From Methylophilaceae bacterium 11 (GTDB lineage: Bacteria > Pseudomonadota > Gammaproteobacteria > Burkholderiales > Methylophilaceae): 64,000 nt of DNA. The notes under the pieces were generated by a model. The model did no database searches. It was not told the DNA's origin and was given only the letters and a program-made list of their open reading frames with translations. The position numbers were made by a program, and so were the translations under genes. Shown here one piece after another: positions 46,227 to 55,104 of the stretch. The stretch spans positions 2,294,001 through 2,358,000 of the forward strand of contig JCKJ01000001.1 of the NCBI GenBank assembly GCA_000525025.1, given 5' to 3'. Every line of letters begins with the position of its first letter. Position 1 is the stretch's first letter.

Positions 46227-47609
46227 ATGCAAGCACTACCGATTTTCCTGAATATTCAACAGCGTCCGTGTATCGTCATTGGCGGTGGCGATGTCGCTAC
46301 ACGCAAAGTCACCATGCTGCTCAAAGCCAGCGCAGACGTCACCTTGGTATCCCCCAGTTTATGTCATGAACTGCAAGCCATGGCCGATGCGCAAAAAATT
46401 CACCACGTTGCGACTGCATTTACACCGGCGCAACTGACAGGCGCTTGCTTGGTCATTGCCGCTACCGATGATGAAGCAGTAAATGAAGCGGTATCCATCG
46501 CCGCAAAAGCATTGAATATTCCAGTCAATGTGGTGGATGCACCAGCCTTGTGTACATTCACCATGGGCTCTGTCATTGACCGCAGCCCAGTAGTCATTGC
46601 CGTATCTTCAGAAGGAAATGCCCCTGTACTAGCACGCTATATCCGCACCAAGATTGAAACCATGTTGCCTGCCAGTTATGGCCGTATCGCAGCCATTGCA
46701 GGCGAGTTCCGCGACCAAGTCAAAGCAAAATTTGCAACAACGCAATTGCGCCGCCGCTTTTGGGAAGATGTATTACAAGGCCCTATGGTGGAACGCGTGT
46801 TATCCGGACAAGAAGAAGCCGCCCGCGAAGTATTGCGCGACATACTCAGCGACAACCCCAGCCAATCCCCCAAAGGTGAGGTATTTTTGGTGGGCGGTGG
46901 CCCTGGTGACCCTGACCTACTCACATTCAGGGCACTCCGTCTGATGCAGCAATGCGATGTATGCGTCTATGACAAACTGGTCAGCCCAGAAGTAATGGAA
47001 CTGGTACGCAGGGATGCAGAACTGATTTATGTGGGTAAAGCGCGCGACCAACACACCATGCCGCAGGAGCAAATCAATGAACTACTTGCAAAACTTGCAC
47101 TTGAAGGCAAACGTGTATTGCGTTTGAAAGGCGGCGACCCGTTTATTTTTGGGCGCGGTGGTGAAGAAATTGAAACCCTGATGCAATATGGTGTGCCATT
47201 CCAAGTAGTGCCTGGTATTACCGCAGCCAATGGTGTCTCCAGCTATGCAGGTATACCGCTCACGCATCGCGATTATGCACAAGCGTGCCTATTTATCACC
47301 GGGCATCTCAAAGATGGCACCATTGATCTGGATTGGGATGCCATGACGCGCCCCCGCCAAACTGTAGTCATCTATATGGGCTTGGTTGGGTTAGCAGAAA
47401 TCTGTCAGCAACTGATTCAACGTGGCGTATCACCTACTATGCCAGCTGCAGTCATCCAGCAAGGCACCACGCAGCGCCAACGTGTGGTCACTGCCACACT
47501 GGCTGATTTGGCCGAAAAAGTAACCATTGCCGAGATGAAGCCGCCATGCTTGACCATTATTGGCGAAGTGGTGTTACTCCGAGAGAAATTGAATTGGTTT
47601 CAACCATAG
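46227..47609 (+). CDS. cysG: Siroheme synthase
   Basis: A 460-residue bifunctional enzyme. The N-terminal precorrin-2 dehydrogenase/ferrochelatase domain has CIVIGGGDVATRKVTMLL and DRSPVVIAVSSEGNAPVLAR. The C-terminal uroporphyrinogen-III methyltransferase domain begins VFLVGGGPGDPDLLTFRALR and includes LRLKGGDPFIFGRGGEE. It makes siroheme from uroporphyrinogen III. It precedes the GGDEF response regulator by 39 bp on the same strand. Confidence 0.97.
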   Translation: MQALPIFLNIQQRPCIVIGGGDVATRKVTMLLKASADVTLVSPSLCHELQAMADAQKIHHVATAFTPAQLTGACLVIAATDDEAVNEAVSIAAKALNIPVNVVDAPALCTFTMGSVIDRSPVVIAVSSEGNAPVLARYIRTKIETMLPASYGRIAAIAGEFRDQVKAKFATTQLRRRFWEDVLQGPMVERVLSGQEEAAREVLRDILSDNPSQSPKGEVFLVGGGPGDPDLLTFRALRLMQQCDVCVYDKLVSPEVMELVRRDAELIYVGKARDQHTMPQEQINELLAKLALEGKRVLRLKGGDPFIFGRGGEEIETLMQYGVPFQVVPGITAANGVSSYAGIPLTHRDYAQACLFITGHLKDGTIDLDWDAMTRPRQTVVIYMGLVGLAEICQQLIQRGVSPTMPAAVIQQGTTQRQRVVTATLADLAEKVTIAEMKPPCLTIIGEVVLLREKLNWFQP

Positions 47610-47648
47610 CCAATATAGCCAGCTATCTACTTAAACCCATGTCCGTGT

Positions 47649-48956
47649 ATGCCAAATAGACATATCCGCAAGACATTACGCGACCCTGTCACCGCCGTGC
47701 AATTTCAAATTTTAGTGCTAGAGCAAGACGAGCAATACGCACATACCCTCAAGCTAGAAATCGAAAGCCAGCTACGAGTACAAGTCGCTACAGTGCATTC
47801 GGCTACAGCAGCAAGGTTATTACTTACCGAGCAGCCCAACACGTTCTTCTTGGGCATCACCAGCGCTATTCATTTAGATTCAGATGCCTTCGAGAAGGTC
47901 GATCTACTGGGTGAATTTAATATCCCAATCATTGCCATCGTCTCGCACTATGAAGATGAAATGCGTGACCAGCTCATCAAGCGCCATGTCATTGACTATG
48001 TGGTCAAAGGGCAATCTGACGACATCACTTATATATGCGAACTTATCGTCAGAGTGCATAAAAATACCTCCATTAAAGTGCTGATTGTAGACGACTCGAA
48101 AGTGTCGCAATTTGTAATTGCACGTGAGCTTATGTTGCAAAAATTCAACGTGTTACAAGCCACGAATGGGATCGAAGCTTTAGATATCTTGCACCAACAT
48201 GGAGACGTAAAATTGGTGCTGGTTGATCACCAAATGTCGATGATTGATGGCATCACATTTGTACAAAAAGCACGTGTTATTTACCCTAAAGACCAATTGC
48301 TCATTATCGGCATTTCCACTTCTTCTGACCCACGCTTGGCCGTTAAATTTCTGAAAGCAGGTGCTAACGACTTTATTTCCAAACCCTTCAATTATGAAAT
48401 TTTGCTGTGTCGCATAAATCAAAATCTAGACATGTTAGATGCTGTTGAATTTGCAAAGCATTTGTCCAATATCGACTATTTAAGCAATGTGTTTAATCGT
48501 CGCTATTTCTTTGAGCATGGCGATAAAATATTCAAAACACTGCACGACAATAGCCCACTCACCGTCATGATGATGGATATCGATTTTTTCAAAAAAGTGA
48601 ACGATGTCTATGGCCACGATGCAGGCGATGAAGTAATCAAACATTTTGCGCAGCAGCTAAAAGCACACTTTCATGGAGATATTGTGGCTAGGCTGGGTGG
48701 TGAAGAGTTCGCTGTGCTCAGCCAATCGCCTATCTATTTGACCAGCTTTGAACATATTGATGCGTTTAGGGCAAAGCTTGCGGGGCAATCAGTGTGCGTT
48801 AAACAACATGTCATTCAGTACACTTGCAGTATTGGCGCCACCAATATACTGCGCAAAAATTTAAATGACATGATGATTCATGCTGACAGATTACTGTACA
48901 ACGCTAAGCGTAATGGCCGCAACCGAGTAGAGGGCAAACCAGCGGGCAAGCATTAG
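47649..48956 (+). CDS. Two-receiver diguanylate cyclase response regulator (PleD-like)
   Basis: A 435-residue protein. The first REC domain (about 18-125) lacks a recognisable acceptor Asp. The second REC (about 142-255) is complete: LIVDDS, acceptor in LVDHQM (Asp193). A GGDEF domain (about 275-430) has MMMDIDFFKKVNDVYGHDAG and the active-site RLGGEEF. The product-inhibition I-site (RxxD) is absent (FHGD instead). It makes c-di-GMP when phosphorylated; partner kinase unknown. The stop overlaps the histidine kinase gene by 4 bp on the other strand. Confidence 0.92.
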   Translation: MPNRHIRKTLRDPVTAVQFQILVLEQDEQYAHTLKLEIESQLRVQVATVHSATAARLLLTEQPNTFFLGITSAIHLDSDAFEKVDLLGEFNIPIIAIVSHYEDEMRDQLIKRHVIDYVVKGQSDDITYICELIVRVHKNTSIKVLIVDDSKVSQFVIARELMLQKFNVLQATNGIEALDILHQHGDVKLVLVDHQMSMIDGITFVQKARVIYPKDQLLIIGISTSSDPRLAVKFLKAGANDFISKPFNYEILLCRINQNLDMLDAVEFAKHLSNIDYLSNVFNRRYFFEHGDKIFKTLHDNSPLTVMMMDIDFFKKVNDVYGHDAGDEVIKHFAQQLKAHFHGDIVARLGGEEFAVLSQSPIYLTSFEHIDAFRAKLAGQSVCVKQHVIQYTCSIGATNILRKNLNDMMIHADRLLYNAKRNGRNRVEGKPAGKH

Positions 48957-50263
48957 TGCATAATCGGCAGAGACAGTCTTGCTTCTAACCCGCCTTGTGG
49001 GCGATTGATCAGCTCCAGACTTCCGCGATGCAACTTGGCAATACGGTTACAGATGGCCAAACCCAAGCCACTGCCTCCTTCGTTTTTATTGCGTGCGCTG
49101 TCCATCCGCTCAAATGGCCTGAGCAGTCGCTGCGCATGTTCAGGCGGAATCCCCGGGCCATTATCCAAGACACTGATAATGATTTTGTCCGCAGTAATTT
49201 TACTGCTCACCGCCACCTCACCTTTGGCATAGGCATAGGCGTTACCCACCAAATTATCTAGTAAACGTTGCATGGCCAGCGGCCTTAGCGGGATATAGTA
49301 AGTAGCGGTAAGATTGAGTTTCAAGTTACGACCAGCACGGGCTTGCCGCTCTGCCAGCGAACGCAGCAATTCATTAATATCGACCATTTTGGTCGGCTCA
49401 CCTTCCACACCGCGCACAAAATCCAAGAACTGATGGATGATGTTGTCCATATCGCTGATGTCTTCAATCATACCTTGCTTCATGCTATCGCCGGTACCGC
49501 CAGATAGCATCTCTACTGCCAATCTTAACCGTGCGAGTGGTGTGCGAATATCATGCGATACACCAGCCAACAACAACGTACGCTCAGCATCTAAACGCAC
49601 CAGCGATTCCGCCATCTCATTAAAGGTACGGCTCACCTCGCGCAACTCTTCCACACTGTCTTCTGGTAATTTAGGCGCTGGCTCACCATTACGCAAACGC
49701 TCCGCAGCATGCACCAATAAATTAAGTGGGCGATTGATTCTGGAAGCAATAATATACGCACCTAGGAGTGACAGCAGGCCCACCACCGCCGCCCAACCTA
49801 GCCAATGCCATGGGAACGGACGGTCCACCTGAATCTTAGGAATGACCACCCAGAAATCATCTTGCCCCACATTGAAGCTTATCCATAAACCGGGAATGTC
49901 GTAATGGTTGACTGTGATGATGGTTTCATCGCCCAAACGCTCACGGATTTTTTGTGCAATCAGATTAATAAATGGGTCTTGCGGTAGCGGTTCAATGTCT
50001 TCTAAAAAGTCAGCCGCGTAGACGCGTACACCTTCTCGCCCAGACAGTTCTGACAACAATGCAAGACGTCTATTTTCATGCGAGGCGATGAGTGACGCGC
50101 GCGTGTAATTGACGATAGTGACCGCTTGTAAGGCGGCCGTGGTGGCGCGGGGTTCTCGATCGAAATAATCAAAAATCTTTAAAGAGGCATAGATACTAAT
50201 CGCCAGCAGCAAGGCAATCAGCAATAGCAATCTAGATAGGAGTGTGCGTGGGAGTAATCTCAA
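48953..50263 (-). CDS. EnvZ-like sensor histidine kinase
   Basis: A 436-residue kinase. Two membrane segments (about 8-28 and 155-175) flank a periplasmic sensor region; then a HAMP domain, phosphoacceptor LLAGVSHDIRTPLARLRLAV, N-box DNLVGNAYAYAKG, and G-boxes VLDNGPGIPPEH and GSGLGLAI. It is encoded 22 bp downstream of the OmpR-type regulator and presumably pairs with it. The signal sensed is unknown. Confidence 0.92.
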   Translation of the reverse strand: MRLLPRTLLSRLLLLIALLLAISIYASLKIFDYFDREPRATTAALQAVTIVNYTRASLIASHENRRLALLSELSGREGVRVYAADFLEDIEPLPQDPFINLIAQKIRERLGDETIITVNHYDIPGLWISFNVGQDDFWVVIPKIQVDRPFPWHWLGWAAVVGLLSLLGAYIIASRINRPLNLLVHAAERLRNGEPAPKLPEDSVEELREVSRTFNEMAESLVRLDAERTLLLAGVSHDIRTPLARLRLAVEMLSGGTGDSMKQGMIEDISDMDNIIHQFLDFVRGVEGEPTKMVDINELLRSLAERQARAGRNLKLNLTATYYIPLRPLAMQRLLDNLVGNAYAYAKGEVAVSSKITADKIIISVLDNGPGIPPEHAQRLLRPFERMDSARNKNEGGSGLGLAICNRIAKLHRGSLELINRPQGGLEARLSLPIMH

Positions 50264-50285
50264 AGCAATCTGCTAAACGTGATGA

Positions 50286-51011
50286 TTACGCGGCCTCACC
50301 ATCAGGAATGAACACATAACCAAAACCCCACATGGTTTGCAAATAGCGTGGGTGCGCAGGATCTGCCTCTATAATGCGTCTTAAGCGCGAGACTTGCACA
50401 TCAATACTGCGGTCAAATACATCCAGCTCACGTCCGCGGGCAAGTTGCATTAAACGGTCACGGGAAAGTGGTTGACGTGGATGCTCGGTAAACACTTTAA
50501 GCAAAGTAAACTCACCACTGGTAATGGTAATCGGCATGCCATTCCTGCTTAAACTACGGGTGTTCGCATCAAATACAAATTCACCAAAGCTAAATGCCTC
50601 GACTTTGCCACTATTGTCTGCATTGGGCGAATGCTCGTGACGTCGTAATACTGCGTTAATCCGTGCTAACAGTTCACGCGGATTGAATGGTTTAGGCAAG
50701 TAATCGTCCGCCCCCATTTCCAGTCCGACAATCCTATCCACTTCGTCACCGCGCGCAGTTAACATAATGATGGGGGTCGTCAAATTAGATCCGCGTAGAC
50801 GGCGGCAAATTGCCAAGCCATCCTCGCCTGGCAACATCAAATCCAGCACTAACAAATCAAACGACTCCGCAGCCAACGCAACATCCATTTCTTTTGCGTC
50901 AGAAACTGCTTTGATACTGAACCCCTGCTCGGTAAGATAACGCTGCAGCAACTCACGCATGCGCAAATCATCATCGACCATTAATATTTTTTTTGTATTT
51001 TCCACGATCAT
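50286..51011 (-). CDS. ompR: OmpR-family response regulator
   Basis: A 241-residue protein. The REC domain has KILMVDDDLRMRELL, acceptor Asp in LLVLDLMLPGEDGL, and MLTARGDEVDRIVGLEMGAD. The C-terminal winged-helix DNA-binding domain ends RRIIEADPAHPRYLQTMWGF and GYVF. The high similarity to OmpR in the REC and winged-helix parts suggests the classical osmoregulator lineage. It is transcribed with the EnvZ-like gene. A possible autoregulatory site lies upstream. Confidence 0.93.
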   Translation of the reverse strand: MIVENTKKILMVDDDLRMRELLQRYLTEQGFSIKAVSDAKEMDVALAAESFDLLVLDLMLPGEDGLAICRRLRGSNLTTPIIMLTARGDEVDRIVGLEMGADDYLPKPFNPRELLARINAVLRRHEHSPNADNSGKVEAFSFGEFVFDANTRSLSRNGMPITITSGEFTLLKVFTEHPRQPLSRDRLMQLARGRELDVFDRSIDVQVSRLRRIIEADPAHPRYLQTMWGFGYVFIPDGEAA

Positions 51012-51151
51012 TCATGCCCTTTTGGAGAGTATTGCGTCATGTTAATGACTGCCAATCGCCAAGTATATGGTTTAAAAGTGAATAAATCTAGAACCTGCAA
51101 AACTTAATACCTCTAAGGTTATCTAAATATACAAGCAGTATAAGTTGAAAT

Positions 51152-51203
51152 TTTACAATTAGTTACAATTAAGCGATGATGTGAAACAAAATATTTACAA
51201 TCA
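51152..51203 (-). promoter_or_regulatory. ompR: Tandem 10-bp OmpR-like sites upstream of ompR
   Basis: TTTACAATTA (51152-51161) followed directly by GTTACAATTA (51162-51171) are two near-identical 10-mers. A second pair, GAAACAAAAT (51183-51192) and TTTACAATCA (51194-51203), lies beside it. OmpR binds tandem 10-bp half-sites containing GNNAC, and the E. coli ompF F1 site has the same TTTAC...GTTACA layout. The site lies about 140 bp upstream of ompR and 80-130 bp upstream of the divergent EF-hand gene. The remaining part of the 273-bp gap is AT-rich with no other feature found. Confidence 0.4.
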
Positions 51204-51284
51204 TAATTCAAGATAACGCTCTTAAAACTTAGGTATTTAGCTGTTTCTGACCAAAAACAAGGTAAAGACTACACAAAAAAATCC

Positions 51285-51866
51285 ATGGCTTTGAATTTCT
51301 CTCCCATCATCAGTATTAAATATTTGCTCGTTACCGCCGGGCTGATGCTTACGTCGCCTGTGATTGCAGAGAATAAAATGTTTTTTTCTCCGACCGATGA
51401 TAAGCAAGTATCGACCGATAATGACGATGCAGGACTAGAGCAAACCTTGGAGCATAATTTCAGCCCGGAAGACAGGGCGCGCTTACGCAAAGCGTTATCC
51501 GATTACGCCAAACATACTGATCCAGAACATAATCAGATAGAGCTTAAACGTAAAGCCATGAAAGACAGCATTACGCAGCGCTTTAATGACTGTAACCGCG
51601 ATAATGACGATTCGCTAGACCGCGAAGAAACCACACAATGTCTTCCACAAATTGCACGACATTTCAGCTATGTAGATGTGGATGAAGATGGCGTGATTAC
51701 GCTAGAAGAGTTAGAACTAGCACAAGCCAAATCCATAGAGCGTCAAAAAGCTGCCGAAGCCCGCATGGAAGCGCAACGCATCCAAGAAAAAGAAGCGGAA
51801 ATCAAAAATCTAAGTAAGTCCAAAGTCAACAAACAAGCAGCCAATGGTCGCAAACGCCCTAGCTAA
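51285..51866 (+). CDS. Secreted EF-hand calcium-binding protein
   Basis: A 193-residue protein. N-terminal signal peptide (ending SPVIAEN). Two EF-hand loops are visible: FNDCNRDNDDSLDREE (D-x-N-x-D-x-S pattern) and YVDVDEDGVITLEELE. The C-terminal 60 residues form a Lys/Glu/Ala coiled-coil type helix. Probably periplasmic and calcium-binding; no partner known. It is divergent from ompR across a 273-bp regulatory gap. Confidence 0.85.
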   Translation: MALNFSPIISIKYLLVTAGLMLTSPVIAENKMFFSPTDDKQVSTDNDDAGLEQTLEHNFSPEDRARLRKALSDYAKHTDPEHNQIELKRKAMKDSITQRFNDCNRDNDDSLDREETTQCLPQIARHFSYVDVDEDGVITLEELELAQAKSIERQKAAEARMEAQRIQEKEAEIKNLSKSKVNKQAANGRKRPS

Positions 51867-51970
51867 TTCCCTTTAATATCAGAGTCTAGCCCGAACTATT
51901 CCCCAAAACGCTGCTCCCTGTCTTTAAACTCACTTTCTAGTTTCAAGATTTCTGGTTTAAAGTACACTTC

Positions 51971-53119
51971 ATGCAGTCACCAAGTTCATACACCGCTAAA
52001 ACAATCGCCAGTATGCAAGACATTGATGCGCTTGCTTGGAATGCGCTGACAGACGGCACACCATTTTTACAACATGCGTTTTTATTGGCGTTGGAACAAT
52101 CTAAATCCGTAGGCGAAGGCACTGGGTGGTCAACTTGCGCCATCACACTGTTCGATCAACAAGCGCAACTAATTGGCGCTATCCCCGCCTACTTAAAAAC
52201 ACATTCTTATGGTGAATATGTATTCGATTGGTCATGGGCAGAGGCCTATGTACAACATCAAATCCCCTACTATCCCAAACTGGTGTGCGCCGTACCATTC
52301 ACGCCGGTGACTTGCAGTAAGCTATTAAGCCATGATCCTGTCGTGTCTCAACTATTGGTTGCCGCACTGACGAATCTGCTGGATCAACATCAGCTATCGA
52401 GTGCGCATGCCTTATTTCCATCCGAAACATGCAGTCCATTTTTTCAGGAGGCTGGCTGGTTAAAGCGAGATGGTGTGCAATTTCGCTGGCAGAATAAAGC
52501 GTATCCAAACTGGGAAGCATTCTTAGCAACACTAAGCCACGACAAGCGTAAGAAGATTCGTCAGGAACGCAAGAAAGTAGTGGAAGCCGGCGTGCAATGC
52601 AAATGGCTAATGGGGACAGACATTAGCGAATCCGATTGGGATTTTTTTTACGACTGCTATTGCAATACCTACCGCGCGCATCACTCAAGCCCTTATTTAA
52701 CGCGCGAATTTTTTAGATTAATTGGCAAGTCGATGCCATCCAATATATTAATGATAGTTGCCGAACTGTATGGGAAACCAATTGCAGCGACACTTAATAT
52801 CTATAATGCCAACACCTTATACGGCAGGTATTGGGGCGCATTACATTACGTGTCCAATTTGCACTTTGAGCTTTGCTATTACCAAGCACAGGCCTTTTGT
52901 ATTGCGCAAGGCATCACCTATTTTGAAGGTGGCGCGCAAGGTGAACATAAACTAGCTAGAGGGTTTGAACCTAGGCCAACATGCTCATATCATCAAATTG
53001 CACACCCTGATTTTAAAGCTGCGATTAGCAGATTTCTGCAAAAAGAATCTAGCCATATAAGCGCATATACCAGCGAGTTAGAAGAGCGTGCGCCATTTAA
53101 AAAGACGCTTTTAGAATAG
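51971..53119 (+). CDS. FemAB/DUF482-type GNAT-like acyltransferase
   Basis: A 382-residue protein matching the Pfam peptidogalycan-biosynthesis/DUF482 family (FemAB-like, GNAT fold). Fragments: YGEYVFDWSWAEAYVQHQIP, LSHDKRKKIRQERKKVVEAG, and GAQGEHKLARGFEPRPTCSYH near the C-terminus. Function undefined. The 3' end converges with the SDR gene 14 bp away. Confidence 0.87.
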   Translation: MQSPSSYTAKTIASMQDIDALAWNALTDGTPFLQHAFLLALEQSKSVGEGTGWSTCAITLFDQQAQLIGAIPAYLKTHSYGEYVFDWSWAEAYVQHQIPYYPKLVCAVPFTPVTCSKLLSHDPVVSQLLVAALTNLLDQHQLSSAHALFPSETCSPFFQEAGWLKRDGVQFRWQNKAYPNWEAFLATLSHDKRKKIRQERKKVVEAGVQCKWLMGTDISESDWDFFYDCYCNTYRAHHSSPYLTREFFRLIGKSMPSNILMIVAELYGKPIAATLNIYNANTLYGRYWGALHYVSNLHFELCYYQAQAFCIAQGITYFEGGAQGEHKLARGFEPRPTCSYHQIAHPDFKAAISRFLQKESSHISAYTSELEERAPFKKTLLE

Positions 53120-53133
53120 CGATTGCGTCTACG

Positions 53134-53829
53134 CTACCAGGCAATCTCTTTGCCATCATAAGCAAAAAACTTTCCGGAACGATTCAACGATAAATTTGCA
53201 ATCACTTTGCGCAATCCACTTACGCTAGTCTCCGTATCGATCAAGCCATTTGGGCCGCCCATATCAGTTCTTACCCAGCCCGGATGCAGCGATGCCACCG
53301 AAATACCATATTTATTTAAATCGTGCGAAAGACTTTTCATGACCATATTGAGCGCAGTTTTAGATGAGCGATAAAGATATTCACCGCCACTCGTATTGTC
53401 GTCAATGCTGCCCATTTTGCTGGTCATAGCCACTAGCTTTGCATTACCGGCTTTCACTAAATGTGGAACAAACACTTCTGCTAATTTCAAGGTCGACATC
53501 GTATTGATCTTGAACGCTTGCATCCACTGCGCATAATCAATATGCCGGAATGAGCTCTCTGGGTATATGCCTGCATTGTTGATCAATAACTGTATGGATT
53601 GATCAGCCAAAGTTCTACCCAACGCCTCTATTTGATCGAAGTCTCCAACATCCAAATGGTGGATTTCAATCTGTTGATTGCCTGCGGCCAGTCGCTGTAA
53701 TGCACCGGCCTGCTCTGGCTGTCGGCAGCATGCAATTACCCGCCAACCGTCATCGGTATACTGACGTACATATTCCAGCCCAATCCCACGGTTTGCACCT
53801 GTAATCAATAAAGTTTGATGGTCACTCAC
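53134..53829 (-). CDS. SDR-family short-chain dehydrogenase
   Basis: About 231 residues. The NAD(P)-binding motif is LLITGANRGIGLEYVRQ, then QLLINNAGIYP, catalytic Tyr/Lys in YLYRSSKTALNMV, and HPGWVRTDMGG. Similar to the C-factor/sniffer-type subgroup. Substrate unknown. A GTG at 53829 is preferred as start because an AGGAG lies about 8 bp upstream; an ATG at 53874 gives a 246-residue version. Confidence 0.88.
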   Translation of the reverse strand: MSDHQTLLITGANRGIGLEYVRQYTDDGWRVIACCRQPEQAGALQRLAAGNQQIEIHHLDVGDFDQIEALGRTLADQSIQLLINNAGIYPESSFRHIDYAQWMQAFKINTMSTLKLAEVFVPHLVKAGNAKLVAMTSKMGSIDDNTSGGEYLYRSSKTALNMVMKSLSHDLNKYGISVASLHPGWVRTDMGGPNGLIDTETSVSGLRKVIANLSLNRSGKFFAYDGKEIAW

Positions 53830-53903
53830 CTCACACGCTCCTGTTATCTCTATACCTAAATTGTAGGTTATCATAAACTTATGACGACCATGATGAACAT
53901 TCC

Positions 53904-55004
53904 ATGCACGCGATAAAGATGCGTTTTATTTTCGGGTTACTGAGCCTGTGTGTGTTGTGTACACTCAAGGCCACCGCAGCAGATTTGAGCAGCAGTGTGT
54001 TGTATCGCCCATCACAGCTCACTGCCAAAAATGTAGCGGTGGTGTTTAACCAGAACGACGCCAAGAGTATTGAAATAGCCAACTACTACATGGCTGCCAG
54101 AAATATCCCTAAGCAGAATCTGATTGGCATCAGCATTCCCGCGGACACACAGTCGTCTATTTCTCCAGAAAAATTTGCGCCTATCAAACAAGCGGTTGAT
54201 GGGCAACTCAATGCAGACATTCAAGTGATTGTGCTGGTATGGACAACGCCATTTGCCGTGGGTTGCAACAGTATTACAGCCGCCATGACTTTTGGTTACC
54301 AAGCCAAACAATGCGAGAACACCTGTGGCGCCGGCACGTTAAGCCCTTACTTTAATCACGCCAGCTTACAACCTTTTCGCGACCTCGGCATACGTCTCTC
54401 TATCCTCATACCCACAGACTCTGTATCCTCCGCCAAAGCGCTGATAGATCGTGGTGTATTGAGCAGCTTTAGCGTAAATGAAGGCACTGCTTACTTTCTC
54501 AAAACAGCCGATAGCGCAAGAAGCAAACCAAGAGAGCGTTTTTTCCCCAAAGACCTGAGCACCATCCAAACCAGAAGATTATTTCTGCGCACACTGAATA
54601 CAGAGTCCATACAGCACAAACGTGATGTGATGTTTTACTTTACCGGGCAAGTCTCCGTAGCCAATCTGGATACATTAAATTTTCTACCCGGTGCGGTAGG
54701 CGATCACCTGACATCATTCGGCGGCGAGCTCACGCCTGGCAATCCCTCGCGCATTACACAATGGACGGAGGCTGGGGCGACAGGCAGTTATGGCACGGTA
54801 TCCGAACCTTGTAACTACTGGCAAAAGTTTTCCAATCCACAGGTGTTGTTATCACATTACTTAGCGGGGGAAACCTTGATAGAGTCTTACTGGAAGAGTG
54901 TTGCATGGCCAACACAGGGCTTGTTTATTGGCGAGCCATTAGCAGCGCCTTATCAAAAACTTCCACTCAATGCTGACCCGCTCACCCCATTGCAACCTGA
55001 GTAA
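53904..55004 (+). CDS. TIGR03790-family exported protein
   Basis: A 366-residue protein with an N-terminal signal peptide (ending LKATAAD). The pattern AVVFNQNDAKSIEIANYYMAARNIPKQNLIGI and IQVIVLVWTTPFAVGC, given in part, with NYWQKFSNPQVLLSHYLAGE near the end, matches TIGR03790. As I recall, this family occurs only in genomes with exosortase. That agrees with the PEP-CTERM protein at 19461-19850. Its function is unknown. Start at 53904 or 53919. Confidence 0.82.
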   Translation: MHAIKMRFIFGLLSLCVLCTLKATAADLSSSVLYRPSQLTAKNVAVVFNQNDAKSIEIANYYMAARNIPKQNLIGISIPADTQSSISPEKFAPIKQAVDGQLNADIQVIVLVWTTPFAVGCNSITAAMTFGYQAKQCENTCGAGTLSPYFNHASLQPFRDLGIRLSILIPTDSVSSAKALIDRGVLSSFSVNEGTAYFLKTADSARSKPRERFFPKDLSTIQTRRLFLRTLNTESIQHKRDVMFYFTGQVSVANLDTLNFLPGAVGDHLTSFGGELTPGNPSRITQWTEAGATGSYGTVSEPCNYWQKFSNPQVLLSHYLAGETLIESYWKSVAWPTQGLFIGEPLAAPYQKLPLNADPLTPLQPE

Positions 55005-55104
55005 TTGCATCCATTTGCGCTGTTAAAAATAATTAAATATTGCGCACACGCTTGTCACAAAAGCTCGTTATAATTAACCACCAATTTTTTGAAGCGCTTA
55101 AATT

